Source: Streptomyces sannanensis (GTDB taxonomy: Bacteria > Actinomycetota > Actinomycetes > Streptomycetales > Streptomycetaceae). From it: 64,000 nt of DNA. The notes beneath the pieces are model-generated. The model did no database searches. It was given only the letters and a program-made list of their open reading frames with translations, and had not been told where the DNA came from. Location of the stretch: assembly GCF_039536205.1 (NCBI RefSeq), contig NZ_BAAAYL010000001.1:4340001-4404000 (forward strand), written 5' to 3'. Shown here piece by piece: positions 9,876 through 19,971 of this stretch (position 1 is the stretch's first letter; each line of letters opens with the position of its first letter). Position numbers and translations under genes: made by a program.

Positions 9876-10103
9876 TCAGTCCTCCTCCGGCTCACCCTCC
9901 TCGCCCTCGGCGAGCGCCGCGTCCAGCCGCGCCCTGGCCCCCTCCAGCCAGTGGCGGCACACCTTCGCCAGCTCCTCGCCCCGCTCCCACAGGGCGAGCG
10001 ACTCCTCCAGCGTGATGCCGCCCGCCTCCAGCCGGCGCACGACCTCGATCAGCTCGTCGCGCGCCTGCTCGTACCCCAGCGTCGCCTCGTCCGTAGTGGC
10101 CAT
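9876..10103 (-). CDS. xseB: Exodeoxyribonuclease VII small subunit XseB
   Basis: 75-residue small subunit of exonuclease VII, which degrades single-stranded DNA from both ends. It has the typical helical hairpin: [20 protein letters not shown], then [22 protein letters not shown], then an acidic tail ending EEGEPEED. The start at 10103 (ATG) fits the family length. Lies 10 bp after the xseA stop codon in the same operon. Confidence 0.95.
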   Translation of the reverse strand: MATTDEATLGYEQARDELIEVVRRLEAGGITLEESLALWERGEELAKVCRHWLEGARARLDAALAEGEEGEPEED

Positions 10104-10113
10104 GTGCTCCACC

Positions 10114-11328
10114 CTATGTGCGGGGTACGACAACGACGTCGAACTCTCCCTCGGCCACCCGGGCCCGCAGTTCCTCGCCCCCGCCGACCTCGTCCGGCGA
10201 CCGCACCACCGCGCCGTCCGCCTTCTGCAGCACCGCGTATCCGCGCTCCAGCGTCGCCGCGGGCGACAGCGCGACCACCCGCGCACGGGTGTGGGCCAGC
10301 TCCGAGTCCGCCCTGTCCAGCAGATGCCCCAGCGTGCGGCGGCTGCGCGAGACCAGCGCGTCGATCTCCGCCTCCCGCACCTCGACCATCCGCTGCGGAT
10401 GCTCCATGCACGGGCGCGCCAGCGCATGCGCGAGCCCGCGCTCCTCCCGCTCGATCAGCGCCCGTACGGTCCACAGCACACGGTCCCGCAGCTGCCGTAC
10501 CCGGCCCAGCTCCTCCCCGACGTCCGGCACGACCTTCTTCGCCGCGTCCGTGGGCGTCGAGGCCCGCAGGTCCGCCACCAGGTCCAGCAGCGGGGAGTCG
10601 GGCTCGTGCCCGATCGCCGACACCACCGGCGTCCGGCACGCCGCCACTGCCCGGACCAGCTCCTCGTCCGAGAACGGCAGCAGGTCCTCCACGCTGCCAC
10701 CGCCCCGCGCCACGATGATCACGTCCACGTCCGGGTGCGCGTCCAGCTCCTGAACCGCCCGCACCACCTGGGGCACCGCGTGCACACCCTGCACAGGCAC
10801 GTTGCGCACCTCGAAGCGCACGGCGGGCCAGCGGCGGCGCGCGTTCTCCAGCACATCGCGCTCGGCCGCGGAGGCCCGGCCGCACACCAGCCCGACCAGC
10901 TGCGGCAGAAAGGGCAGCCGCCGCTTCCGCTCGGCGGCGAACAGTCCCTCGGCGGCGAGGGACTTCTTCAGCAGCTCCAGCCGGGCGAGCAGTTCACCGA
11001 TCCCGACCGGCCTTATCTCGGCCGCCCGCAGCGACAACTGCCCGCGCGGCGCGTACCACTCGGGCTTGGCGTGGATCACGACCCGGGCGCCCTCCGAGAC
11101 GACGTCTGCGACGGCGTCGTACACCTGCCGGTAGCAGGTCACGCTGAGCGAGATGTCGTGTGACGGGTCGCGCAGCGTCAGGAAGACCACGCCGGCGCCG
11201 GGCCGGCGTGACAACTGAGTGATCTGCCCCTCGACCCACACCGCGCCGAGCCGGTCGATCCACCCACCGATGAGCCGCGACACCTGCCCGACGGGCAGCG
11301 GCGCGTCCGCGGACGTCTGAAGAGCCAT
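10114..11328 (-). CDS. xseA: Exodeoxyribonuclease VII large subunit XseA
   Basis: 404-residue catalytic subunit of exonuclease VII. An N-terminal OB-fold ([30 protein letters not shown]) is followed by the catalytic domain with [37 protein letters not shown] and [20 protein letters not shown], then a coiled-coil and the C-terminal ERGYAVL segment. An ATG at 11352 is in frame, but the ATG at 11328 ([18 protein letters not shown]) matches the usual start. Forms an operon with xseB. Confidence 0.95.
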   Translation of the reverse strand: MALQTSADAPLPVGQVSRLIGGWIDRLGAVWVEGQITQLSRRPGAGVVFLTLRDPSHDISLSVTCYRQVYDAVADVVSEGARVVIHAKPEWYAPRGQLSLRAAEIRPVGIGELLARLELLKKSLAAEGLFAAERKRRLPFLPQLVGLVCGRASAAERDVLENARRRWPAVRFEVRNVPVQGVHAVPQVVRAVQELDAHPDVDVIIVARGGGSVEDLLPFSDEELVRAVAACRTPVVSAIGHEPDSPLLDLVADLRASTPTDAAKKVVPDVGEELGRVRQLRDRVLWTVRALIEREERGLAHALARPCMEHPQRMVEVREAEIDALVSRSRRTLGHLLDRADSELAHTRARVVALSPAATLERGYAVLQKADGAVVRSPDEVGGGEELRARVAEGEFDVVVVPRT

Positions 11329-11383
11329 AGGCGTGAGCGTACGGGCTCCCACCGACAGTGCCCCCGCGGTTGCCGGCCCGCGG

Positions 11384-11614
11384 CTACCACGACCCCCTCT
11401 GCTCGCCCCACCGCAGGGCCGGCACCACCATGCCCGCCCGGGCCGTCGGTGACGCCTCCACGATCACCGCGATCGTCACCGCCGCGCCCAGCACCGGCAC
11501 CAGCACATGGCTCGCGTACGCGAACGTCGAACCGGCCTGCGGAACGACCCGCACCATCTGTGCGTAGCTGAAGGCGTCCGCGCCCCTGCCCGTACCGGAA
11601 CCCGTGTCCGCCAT
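11384..11614 (-). CDS. Small predicted membrane protein upstream of xseA
   Basis: 76 residues. An ATG at 11614 is preceded by a clear GGAGG ribosome-binding site. The central part (residues of about 27-55) has a hydrophobic helix, [20 protein letters not shown], consistent with a single membrane segment. I do not recognise a family. It lies 56 bp before xseA on the same strand and is divergent from ispH, so it may be the first gene of the xse operon. Moderate confidence because it is short. Confidence 0.6.
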   Translation of the reverse strand: MADTGSGTGRGADAFSYAQMVRVVPQAGSTFAYASHVLVPVLGAAVTIAVIVEASPTARAGMVVPALRWGEQRGSW

Positions 11615-11699
11615 GGGTGCCTCCGAAGATCGCGTACGGCGTCGGTCTCAGCCCTGCGGGTGATCGCTGACGTGTTCGGTACGCCCTTACGATGGGGGC

Positions 11700-12680
11700 A
11701 TGACTGCTACGAACGCCCGACGCGTCCTGCTCGCCGCTCCCCGTGGCTACTGCGCGGGCGTCGACCGTGCCGTGATCGCCGTGGAGAAGGCTCTGGAGCA
11801 GTACGGGGCTCCGGTGTACGTCCGCCACGAGATCGTCCACAACAAGTACGTCGTGCAGACCCTGGAGAAGAAGGGCGCGATCTTCGTCGAGGACACGGCG
11901 GAGGTCCCCGAGGGGTCGATCGTCATGTTCTCCGCGCACGGTGTGGCGCCGATCGTCCACGAGGAGGCCGCCCAGCGGAAGCTCGCCACGATCGACGCGA
12001 CCTGCCCGCTGGTGACGAAGGTCCACAAGGAGGTCGTCCGCTTCGCCAAGGAGGACTTCGACATCCTCCTCATCGGCCACGAGGGCCACGAAGAGGTCAT
12101 CGGCACCACCGGCGAGGCCCCCGACCGCATCACCCTGGTCGACGGCCCGGACGATGTCGCCAAGGTCGAGGTCCGCGACCCGTCCAAGATCGTCTGGCTG
12201 TCCCAGACCACCCTGTCGGTGGACGAGACGATGGAGACGGTCGACAAGCTCAAGGAGAAGTTCCCGCAGCTCGTCTCCCCGCCGAGCGACGACATCTGCT
12301 ACGCCACGCAGAACCGCCAGATCGCGGTCAAGCAGATGGGCGCCGACGCCGATCTCGTCATCGTGGTCGGCTCGCAGAACTCCTCGAACTCCAAGCGGCT
12401 GGTCGAGGTCGCCCTGGGCGCGGGCGCCCGCGACGCCCACCTGGTGGACTTCGCCGACGAGATCGACGAGGCCTGGCTGGAGGGCGTGACCACGGTCGGC
12501 GTCACCTCGGGTGCCTCGGTCCCGGAGGTCCTGGTCGAGGGCGTCCTGGAGTGGCTCGCGGCCCGCGGCTACGAGGACGTGGAGATCGTCAAGGCTGCCG
12601 AGGAGTCCATCACCTTCTCGCTGCCCAAGGAGCTGCGGCGCGACCTGCGCGCGGAGGCGGCCTCGCTCAACGAGCGGTGA
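11700..12680 (+). CDS. ispH: 4-hydroxy-3-methylbut-2-enyl diphosphate reductase IspH
   Basis: 326-residue last enzyme of the MEP isoprenoid pathway, converting HMBPP to IPP and DMAPP. The three cluster-binding cysteines are in [26 protein letters not shown] and [11 protein letters not shown]. Substrate-binding motifs SAHGVAP, GHEGHEE and [10 protein letters not shown] are present. Length is normal. The ATG at 11700 begins the canonical [17 protein letters not shown] start. Monocistronic or co-transcribed with ppgK 30 bp downstream. Confidence 0.97.
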   Translation: MTATNARRVLLAAPRGYCAGVDRAVIAVEKALEQYGAPVYVRHEIVHNKYVVQTLEKKGAIFVEDTAEVPEGSIVMFSAHGVAPIVHEEAAQRKLATIDATCPLVTKVHKEVVRFAKEDFDILLIGHEGHEEVIGTTGEAPDRITLVDGPDDVAKVEVRDPSKIVWLSQTTLSVDETMETVDKLKEKFPQLVSPPSDDICYATQNRQIAVKQMGADADLVIVVGSQNSSNSKRLVEVALGAGARDAHLVDFADEIDEAWLEGVTTVGVTSGASVPEVLVEGVLEWLAARGYEDVEIVKAAEESITFSLPKELRRDLRAEAASLNER

Positions 12681-12710
12681 CTGTCAGTCCCTCGTCGTAA
12701 CGTTGGGCAC

Positions 12711-13460
12711 ATGCAGATCTTCGGAGTGGACATCGGCGGGTCCGGCATCAAGGGCGCGCCCGTGGACGTGGAGCTCGGCGATCTGGCCGAGGAACGCCAC
12801 AAGGTGCTGACCCCGCATCCGGCCACGCCGGACGCGACGGCCGGTGCGGTGGCCGAGGTGGTCAGCCACTTCGGCTGGTCGGGCCCGATCGGCATCACCT
12901 TCCCGGGCGTCGTCACGCGCCGTACGGTCCGGACCGCGGCGAACGTGGACAAGGCATGGATCGGCGTGGACGCGGTCCGTCTGCTCGGCGACCGGCTCGG
13001 CGGACTGCCGGTCACCGTGCTCAACGACGCCGATGCGGCCGGGACGGCCGAGATGTCCTTCGGCGCGGGCCGCGACCGCACCGGCACGGTCATGCTGCTC
13101 ACGTTCGGCACGGGCATCGGCAGCGCACTGTTCCGCGACGGCCTGCTGGTGCCCAACACCGAACTGGGACATCTGGAGCTGGGTGGCCACGACGCGGAGA
13201 AGTACGCCTCGACCAAGGTCAAGGAGGACGAGGGGCTCAACTGGTCCCGCTGGGCCCACCGCGTCCAGAAGTACCTGACCCATGTCGAGATGCTCTTCTC
13301 GCCGGAGCTCTTCATCATCGGCGGCGGCGTCAGCCGCAAGGCCGAGAAGTTCATCCCCCTGATCGAGGGCATCCGGGCCGAGATCCTCCCGGCGGAGCTG
13401 CAGAACAACGCGGGCATCGTGGGAGCGGCGATGGCCGCGAAGGCCGCCGCGGGACGTTAG
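12711..13460 (+). CDS. ppgK: Polyphosphate glucokinase PpgK
   Basis: 249-residue ROK-family sugar kinase that phosphorylates glucose with polyphosphate or ATP. Motifs: phosphate-1 loop [12 protein letters not shown] at the N terminus, [17 protein letters not shown] with the catalytic Asp, [13 protein letters not shown], and the [17 protein letters not shown] stretch typical of PpgK. The C terminus [14 protein letters not shown] is intact. The TAG stop is part of a TTAG that is duplicated on the far side of a MITE-like insertion beginning at 13461. Confidence 0.96.
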   Translation: MQIFGVDIGGSGIKGAPVDVELGDLAEERHKVLTPHPATPDATAGAVAEVVSHFGWSGPIGITFPGVVTRRTVRTAANVDKAWIGVDAVRLLGDRLGGLPVTVLNDADAAGTAEMSFGAGRDRTGTVMLLTFGTGIGSALFRDGLLVPNTELGHLELGGHDAEKYASTKVKEDEGLNWSRWAHRVQKYLTHVEMLFSPELFIIGGGVSRKAEKFIPLIEGIRAEILPAELQNNAGIVGAAMAAKAAAGR

Positions 13461-13672
13461 TACTGCAACCGCACTCGCGCTATCGCCGCAGGTCAAGCGC
13501 GGTACACCGCCCGCCCGCATGTGACGAGCCATCAGCCACTTGGAGCGTTGACCTGCCGGTTCGCGGTTCGACCGAATGCGGGAACCGGAATCCTCCACTG
13601 ACGCATCGCCAGTGGAAGAACTCCGCTGCACCCGCCCTGACCTGCGGTGACGCAATGAGTGCGGTTGCAGTA
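13461..13672. mobile_element. 212-bp MITE-like element with 35-bp terminal inverted repeats and TTAG target duplication
   Basis: The left end (13461-13495) and right end (13638-13672) are inverted repeats with 28/35 matches, the outermost 16 bp being perfect (TACTGCAACCGCACTC). The tetranucleotide TTAG flanks both sides (13457-13460 and 13673-13676), matching the YTAR target duplication known for the IS5 family. No open frame of useful length lies inside, so it is non-autonomous. The left TTAG contains the stop codon of ppgK, so insertion left the ppgK protein unchanged. Confidence 0.85.
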
Positions 13673-13688
13673 TTAGGGGTGTCCGGCG

Positions 13689-13712
13689 GATCAGGCCGGG
13701 CCCGGCCTGATC
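13689..13712. terminator. Palindromic terminator downstream of ppgK / DUF6542 gene
   Basis: 24-nt perfect palindrome (gatcaggccggg and its complement) in the gap between the convergent ppgK and DUF6542 genes. It was probably the original ppgK terminator, now pushed 212 bp away from the stop codon by the MITE-like insertion. It overlaps a TGTCCGGCGGATCAGG motif (13680-13695) that recurs at 56029. Confidence 0.65.
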
Positions 13713-13724
13713 GACCGACAGGAC

Positions 13725-14195
13725 CTAACGCCTGGCGGCGGCACGCTTTCGCCGCATCAGCCGCACCTTCCGTACGGTCACGATGAGCCCGGCGAGCAGC
13801 GTCCCCCCGTACAGCCAGCCCGCATGCAGCGCCAGCATGGTGACGAGGGCCATGATCTGCCCGCCCATGCCCTCGGTCCCCCCTGCGATCGGCCATGTGC
13901 CCAGGGTGAACGCGATCGGCACCACGATGGGCGCGGCGACCAGATCGGCCCCGCGTACCCACAGCGAGGTCAGCGCGCTGACGGGCAGGAACAGCAGCCC
14001 GTACACCAGCGGCGACCCGTCGAACAGCAACTGGTCCAGGCACCCGAGCACCAGCATCACCGTCATCGCGAACAGCCCGGTGCCGAGCCCGGTCAGCCGC
14101 GGATCGGGAAACCGCCGCACCCCGACGCCCCCGGGCGGCGTGGCAACCCGGTAGACGGCGGAGGGCTGCTGTGCACGTGTCCTGTAGTGCTCCAC
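13725..14195 (-). CDS. DUF6542-type integral membrane protein
   Basis: 156 residues. After a 25-residue soluble head (containing RFPDPRLTGLGTGLFA) come four predicted membrane helices: GLFAMTVMLVLGCLDQLLF, LVYGLLFLPVSALTSLWV, LVAAPIVVPIAFTLGTWPI and ALVTMLALHAGWLYGGTLLA. The tail is basic (KVRLMRRKRAAARR), so the C terminus is probably cytoplasmic. The RLTGLGTGLFA head followed by four helices fits the DUF6542 family of actinobacteria, which has no known function. Confidence 0.75.
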   Translation of the reverse strand: MEHYRTRAQQPSAVYRVATPPGGVGVRRFPDPRLTGLGTGLFAMTVMLVLGCLDQLLFDGSPLVYGLLFLPVSALTSLWVRGADLVAAPIVVPIAFTLGTWPIAGGTEGMGGQIMALVTMLALHAGWLYGGTLLAGLIVTVRKVRLMRRKRAAARR

Positions 14196-14326
14196 CGGAC
14201 CAACGTAGGTCGCGGGGCGCGGCGAATCCCGGGTTGGACACGCGCTTTGGACGAGCTTGGGGATGCGTTCGATGGCAGGTGACCATCCGATTGGGGCATT
14301 GTTAGGCGTGGGGAGGAGGTGTTCAT

Positions 14327-14932
14327 ATGACAGCGACGCTTCCGGAGGCAGACGTGGCGGCGGCAGAGCACAAGAGCTTGCGCGAGGTCGCCCATGAGCT
14401 CCCGGTCCCCGAGGGTTTCCGGGTGGAGATCATCGGGGGTGTGATCATCGTGTCGCCATCGCCGACAGGAAAGCACGGACGAGTGGTGTGGCGGCTGGTC
14501 GACATGCTGCTGCCGAAGCTGCCCGAGGGGTACGGCATCGAGACCAATCTGGGGGTGGACAAGAGAGCCGGAGCCGACGACTACGCCATCCCGGATCTGT
14601 TCGTGGCACCCGAGGAGGTGCTGGACACCGCGAGTACGGAAATCCTGCCCGAGGCAGTGATCCTCGTGGCCGAGGTGGTGTCGCAGTCCAGCCAGACCAC
14701 GGACCGGGTCGCCAAGCTCAAGCAGTACGCAGAGTCCGGCATCCCGGTCTACCTCCTGGTGGACCCGCATGCCGGTGAGATCACCGTGTTCTCCGACCCG
14801 GCCATGGCCACGGGCGAGTACAGGGCACGGCACACCGTCCCTTGGGGGGACATCCTCGCCCTGCCCGGGCCTCTCGGCGCCGAAATCGACAGCGCCTGCT
14901 TTCCGTCGCTGCAGGGTTGGACACGCCCGTAG
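14327..14932 (+). CDS. Uma2 family (DUF820) putative restriction-like endonuclease
   Basis: 201 residues with a strong GGAGGAGG ribosome-binding site. Restriction-endonuclease-like fold of the Uma2/DUF820 group: VPEGFRVEIIGGVIIVSPSP, then YAIPDLFVAPEEV with the catalytic Asp, then AVILVAEVVSQSSQTTDR with the Glu-x-x-Ser pair, and KLKQYAESGIPVYLLVDP. These proteins are numerous in Streptomyces and cyanobacteria, with unknown biological targets. Confidence 0.9.
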   Translation: MTATLPEADVAAAEHKSLREVAHELPVPEGFRVEIIGGVIIVSPSPTGKHGRVVWRLVDMLLPKLPEGYGIETNLGVDKRAGADDYAIPDLFVAPEEVLDTASTEILPEAVILVAEVVSQSSQTTDRVAKLKQYAESGIPVYLLVDPHAGEITVFSDPAMATGEYRARHTVPWGDILALPGPLGAEIDSACFPSLQGWTRP

Positions 14933-14995
14933 ACTGGGGGATCGGCCCCCTGTCCGGGCCGGTCCATACACCTCTCGCACCGGGAAGTCGCCAAC

Positions 14996-16084
<1,089 letters not shown>

Positions 16085-16096
16085 CGATCAATCAAG

Positions 16097-16136
16097 AGCT
16101 GCGCCCTACCTGCTTGTTGGCAGGTAGGGCGCAGCT
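16097..16136 (+). terminator. Terminator after ychF
   Basis: Perfect 17-bp stem (16097-16113 with 16120-16136) and a 6-nt TTGTTG loop, starting 12 bp after the ychF stop. Confidence 0.9.
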
Positions 16137-16206
16137 GTCTGTCCGCGGGGAGTCCTCGGCCCGTGAACTGCGGTGGCGGGTCTGAGGCGGTGACTTCGGC
16201 GCCGCC

Positions 16207-16287
16207 TCAGACCTTGACGACCTCTACGGAAGGGCCGCACAGGAGCGTCAGGTCCTCGGGGTCGGAAGTGAGGACGGTGACCGGTCG
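16207..16287 (-). pseudogene. C-terminal remnant of a PIN-domain (VapC-like) protein
   Basis: The minus-strand frame ending at 16207 encodes SRPVTVLTSDPEDLTLLCG followed by PSVEVVKV and a stop. This is the typical last strand-helix-strand of a PIN nuclease (TSDPEDL motif). Upstream in the same frame the sequence loses all PIN character, so only about 26 codons remain. It is interrupted at its 5' side by an oppositely oriented helicase-like fragment. Recognition is by motif only. Confidence 0.5.
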
Positions 16288-16510
16288 ACTGTACGAGGCG
16301 GCACAGGCAGTGGTCGGCGACCACGGCCGGGCGGTCGAGGCGGTACGGGCGGCACCGAAGTCGATCCACGACGCAGCGGTGAAGCGGGAACTCGACGCCA
16401 TCCCTGTCGCCCGATTGCAGGACGTCGCCGAAGGGCGGCTGCGGCTGGGGAGCGCCGAGAGAGGCGGACTGCGCACGGTCGGTCAGGTGCTCGAAGCAGA
16501 CCCCTACCGG
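16277..16510 (+). pseudogene. Fragment of a helix-hairpin-helix / helicase-like protein
   Basis: From GTG 16277 the plus strand encodes a helical, clearly protein-like stretch (VTGRLYEAAQAVVGDH, then LDAIPVARLQDVAEGRLRLG, then LRTVGQVLEADPYR). It resembles the HhH-type segment seen in some Streptomyces superfamily I helicase/nuclease proteins (my recollection). After about 16510 the frame becomes low-complexity and unlike any protein, ending at 16645. So this is a truncated 5' fragment rather than a working gene. It overlaps the PIN remnant on the other strand. Confidence 0.4.
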
Positions 16511-16855
16511 TCAGAGGCTTGGGAGGGGCTCCGCCGCAGGTCAGGATCATGTGGCGGGTATTCCGTTTCAGCCTCTGACTCTGAGTCAAAGGGCAGGCAA
16601 CGGCCTTCGGTTGGCAGGGCGGCCCTTTTGGTTGACGGTCTGTGACGGTCGCCGGGTCAGGGAGGGCGCCACAACACCGCGCTCGAATGGACGTCGCCGA
16701 CCTCCCTGCCCGCCGCTTCAGCGTCAATGCCGGCTGTCTAGTTCCAGCCATGCCGGATTCGGTCAGTCACAGGCTATTCACCACTTGATCGCCGGGCTTA
16801 CACACTGGGCGACGCCCGCGGTCGTCCCTGCGGGCACCTTCGAAAAGGAGTCCCT
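16511..16855. other. Non-coding stretch upstream of the metalloprotease gene
   Basis: About 345 bp in which I see no supported gene. It probably contains decayed sequence from the fragments at 16.2-16.5 kb and the promoter of the metalloprotease gene. No clear repeat or terminator was recognised. Confidence 0.5.
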
Positions 16856-18076
16856 GTGAAGAAGACCCTCTCCATGGCGGTCAGCCTGGCCATCGCCGCC
16901 ACCTGTGCCGTCGGCGTGGCGCTCCCCGCGCACGCCGCTGACACGACCGGAGCCACGACCCTCTCCGGCGAGTCGCTCCAGTCGCTCATCGACACCTCCG
17001 CGATGTCCCCGCGGACCAAGGCCCTCGCAGAGAAGATCCTGGCGAAGCTGCCCGCTGACTGGCAGTCCCGTGCCGATGCGGCTGCCGCCAAGTACGGCAT
17101 TGACGACTCGCCGTGGAGCGATCTGCGCGACAGCGTGATCAATCCCGATGACTATCAGTGCCCGTCGACCGAGCTCAAGACCTGGGCCCGCTCTCTCCTC
17201 ATGGGCGCCGAGGACCCCTTCGCCATCTTCATGCTCTCCATCTTCGATGGCTTCAACCTTCCGACGTATGACGCACTGATCTTCGGCGCGGAGTCGTCGT
17301 CCAACAAGTTCGGCGTCAACGGTGAGTACACCCAGTCGCTCAACTCCGAGATGAAGAACCTCAAGCGCTTCTGGGACATCGACTCGGCGGACATCGAGCT
17401 GATACCCCTGCACGGCGCCGATGTCTTCTCCAGCCGCGAGCGGGTCGCCCGCACGCTCTCCGTGCTGTACGGCGGGACGCCGGAGTCCCAGCTCGACCTG
17501 GCCGACATGTTCATCGAGCTCGTCACCATGGAACCGATCCTGAAGGGCGGTGCCAACCCGATCTTCTCCTTCAACGCCTTCGCCTACACCGAGGAGCGCG
17601 AGCCGGCACCGACGGGCATCTCCGACAGGATCGTCATGGGTGACGGCATCCTGCAGGGCATGACGGCTGTGGGTCTGGGCGATGTCGCGCCGAAGGCGAT
17701 CCAGGCCCATGAGTTCGGCCACCATGTGCAGTACGAGAACGATCTGTTCGTGAGCGACCTGCCCCGTCCCGAGGCCACTCGTCGTACCGAGCTCATGGCC
17801 GACGCGTTCGGGACGTACTACCTGACCCATGCCCGTGGCGAGGCGCTGAACACCAAGCGGCTTCTGGGCTCTGAGCAGTCGTTCTACGAGGTCGGCGACT
17901 GCGGCTTCGACAACCCGGGCCATCACGGCACGCCGAACCAGCGTCTCGCGGCGTCGACTTGGGCCGCCGGCGTGGCCAACAACGCCGCGGACCAGGGTCA
18001 CATCCTGCCGTCGCTCACATTCGCCGAGAAGTTCGAGGCCAAGCTTCCCGACCTGGTCAAGCCGGACGCCGGCTGA
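16856..18076 (+). CDS. Secreted putative zinc metallopeptidase
   Basis: 406 residues with a GTG start preceded by AAGGAG. The signal peptide is clear (MKKTLSMAVSLAIAATCAVG, cleavage near PAHAADTT). The zinc motif HEFGHH (HExxH) lies at about residue 285 in AIQAHEFGHHVQYEND. About 28 residues later comes ELMADAFGTYYLTHARG, whose Glu is a likely third ligand. The C-terminal HHGTPNQRLAASTWA segment resembles the neutral zinc metallopeptidase (YpfJ-like) group. The middle region is not recognised. Probably exported and proteolytic. Confidence 0.75.
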   Translation: MKKTLSMAVSLAIAATCAVGVALPAHAADTTGATTLSGESLQSLIDTSAMSPRTKALAEKILAKLPADWQSRADAAAAKYGIDDSPWSDLRDSVINPDDYQCPSTELKTWARSLLMGAEDPFAIFMLSIFDGFNLPTYDALIFGAESSSNKFGVNGEYTQSLNSEMKNLKRFWDIDSADIELIPLHGADVFSSRERVARTLSVLYGGTPESQLDLADMFIELVTMEPILKGGANPIFSFNAFAYTEEREPAPTGISDRIVMGDGILQGMTAVGLGDVAPKAIQAHEFGHHVQYENDLFVSDLPRPEATRRTELMADAFGTYYLTHARGEALNTKRLLGSEQSFYEVGDCGFDNPGHHGTPNQRLAASTWAAGVANNAADQGHILPSLTFAEKFEAKLPDLVKPDAG

Positions 18077-18251
18077 CGACTGCGGTCCGACTGCAGGACG
18101 GCGCTCCTGTGAGCGACCGAGGATCCGCGTGGGGCGGGCCGGTTCTGTACCGGTCTGCCCCACGCGCGCGTCATGCGTGGGCGACGGCGTCGCCACAGGG
18201 CACAGGAAGGAGTGGTCGGCCGAGGCTGCGGTCTCCGGCCGGGGCAACGGT

Positions 18252-19223
18252 TCAGAGCCAGCCCTGGCGGCTGGCCTGGACACCGAGCTGGAATCGGGTC
18301 TGGGCGCCGAGTACTTCCTGCAGGCGGGCGATGCGCCGGGTGACGGTCCGTTCACTCACTCCGAGTTCACGGGCGATCGACTCGTCGGTGAGCCCGGCAC
18401 TGAGGTAGCCCAGGAGCTGTCGCGCCTCGTTCGTCGGACTGACCCAGCCCTCGGCCGGCTCGCAGGCCCGAGGAAGCGGGACGGCCACCCGCCAGTACGA
18501 CTCGAAGACTCCGATCAGCCCGTCCAGGAGGCCCGACGGCTGGACGACGACGCTGTGGTGTCCCGCGCGGTCCGGTGCGACGACGGACAACACGGCCAAC
18601 CGGTCGTCGCAGAGCAAGAGATTCATGGGGATGTCGGGAAAGACCCGCGCCTGCTCCCCGCGGTCGACGCACGCGTGCGCCGCCTCCAAGGCCTTGGGCT
18701 CCTGCAGGATGTCGGCGCTGTACACCACCCGGTAGGCGACCCCGCGGACCAGGGCGTCCAACGCGTCGGTGTCGACCTCCGGTGCACGCTCGCCCCCGCC
18801 CACCGGCCCGATCGACAGCGCGCGTACCTCCGCCACTGCCTCGTTGTGGACCCGTTGCTGGATTGCGCCAGGGCTGTGGGATGTGTCGACGACCTCGATG
18901 TAGTTCGATCCTGAGGTGTGGTCGAGCCAGAAACGTGACAGGAGCGCTGCGCTCTCGTAGGCGAGCCGGGCCTCTCGTGCGCGCCGCTCGGCCATGGCCT
19001 CCAGCACCGCGCGAGGGGGCTGGGCGGTCAGCGTGTCGCCGGTGTGGGACACCAGGCCGATATCGGTGAGTTCGGTGACCGCGTGTTGCACTTCTTCCGC
19101 AGGCGATCCGGCTCGCGCCAACCGGCCGGCGAGCTCGACCGGGGCCAGCGATCCGTGCTCCACGAGCGCAAGATAGGCAGCCTCGGCTGTCATGGAGAGG
19201 CCGAGAGCCTGAAGCGGGCGCAT
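18252..19223 (-). CDS. LuxR-C-terminal helix-turn-helix transcriptional regulator
   Basis: 323 residues. The N-terminal part (MRPLQALGLSMTAEAAYLAL) is a winged-helix resembling TrmB-type domains. A middle sensor region includes RVVYSADILQEPKALEAAHA and VFPDIPMNLLLCDDRLAVLS. The C terminus is a LuxR-type HTH: AEGWVSPTNEARQLLGYLSA, DESIARELGVSERTVTRRIA. The frame is open upstream to an ATG at 19295, but the ATG at 19223 gives the family-like start. Faces the metalloprotease gene tail to tail. Target unknown. Confidence 0.82.
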   Translation of the reverse strand: MRPLQALGLSMTAEAAYLALVEHGSLAPVELAGRLARAGSPAEEVQHAVTELTDIGLVSHTGDTLTAQPPRAVLEAMAERRAREARLAYESAALLSRFWLDHTSGSNYIEVVDTSHSPGAIQQRVHNEAVAEVRALSIGPVGGGERAPEVDTDALDALVRGVAYRVVYSADILQEPKALEAAHACVDRGEQARVFPDIPMNLLLCDDRLAVLSVVAPDRAGHHSVVVQPSGLLDGLIGVFESYWRVAVPLPRACEPAEGWVSPTNEARQLLGYLSAGLTDESIARELGVSERTVTRRIARLQEVLGAQTRFQLGVQASRQGWL

Positions 19224-19599
19224 TTTGAGGATTTCACTCCCAACCCAGCGGCGCCGTACGGCACCGTAGCTGACTCCACCCCTACGGATGTCCATCTGCC
19301 GAAGTTCGCCAGCCTAGCATCACGTGATCATGTGATGGCCGAGCCGAACACCGGAATGCGGAAGCGGCCGCGGCCGTGGTGTCTTCCCTTGGATGCGTGC
19401 TGGACCCGATCGCCTGAAGTCGCGTTTTCGCAGGCGACAGCGGTGCACCGATGTTCGCGTCAACGTGTAATACGTTCGGCGAGAGGCCGTCTGACCTGCG
19501 GTGGAGATCGACGTCACAACGAACTCTTGTCAACCCTCAGTGGCATGAAGGGGTTCCCCGGGCCGTGAAGCTCGTTCCGAACGGGGTCTGTTCGGTCGG
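19224..19599. other. Intergenic stretch without supported gene
   Basis: About 375 bp between the LuxR-type regulator and the broken toxin gene. It includes the regulator promoter and the degenerate tail of the toxin pseudogene. I saw no gene, no RNA and no clear repeat here. Confidence 0.5.
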
Positions 19600-19971
19600 C
19601 GCTTCTCGGCAGCACAACAGATTCGTATCTCTGGGCCTGACCCGCAATGAGAGTTCCGCGGTTGCCGCGACCATCAGGTCCACCGCTCCTGGACCGTGGT
19701 GTTGCCCTGAGGCGACCAGGAGGTCCTGGATCTGGCGGGCGCGCAGGAGGGTGTGGGGGTCCAGCCGAAGGCGTCGTGGAGGTAGCGCTCGAGGAGGGCG
19801 CTTTCTTCGCGGCCTCCGGCCACCCGCACCAGTTCGAGTTCGGTCACCCCGCAGACGCTGACGCGTCCGGCGTCGAGGACTGGGGTCCAATCCCGTTCCA
19901 CGTGCGGTAGGCGGAAGAGGCGGTTGCAGGCGCTCGTGTCGATGGGGGTCGATGGGGAAGGACTCGCTCAC
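19600..19971 (-). pseudogene. VapC-like PIN-domain toxin, broken by a 10-bp tandem duplication and a later frameshift
   Basis: GTG at 19971 overlaps the antitoxin stop (GTGA). The exact 10-bp duplication gtcgatgggg/gtcgatgggg (19938-19947, 19948-19957) shifts the frame. Removing one copy restores VSESFPIDTSACNRLFRLPH, with the first PIN acidic residue, running on into ERDWTPVLDAGRVSVCGVTE and REESALLERYLHDAFGWTPT. Near 19760 a second shift moves the protein-like sequence to another frame (RARQIQDLLVASGQHHGPGA, VDLMVAATAEL with another PIN Asp). The tail is degenerate and its end approximate. Non-functional as it stands. Confidence 0.75.

Noticed and set aside
19282..19533. Short minus-strand open frame beyond the LuxR-type regulator
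   Set aside because: No ribosome-binding site, no recognisable motifs, and its composition is unlike that of nearby genes.
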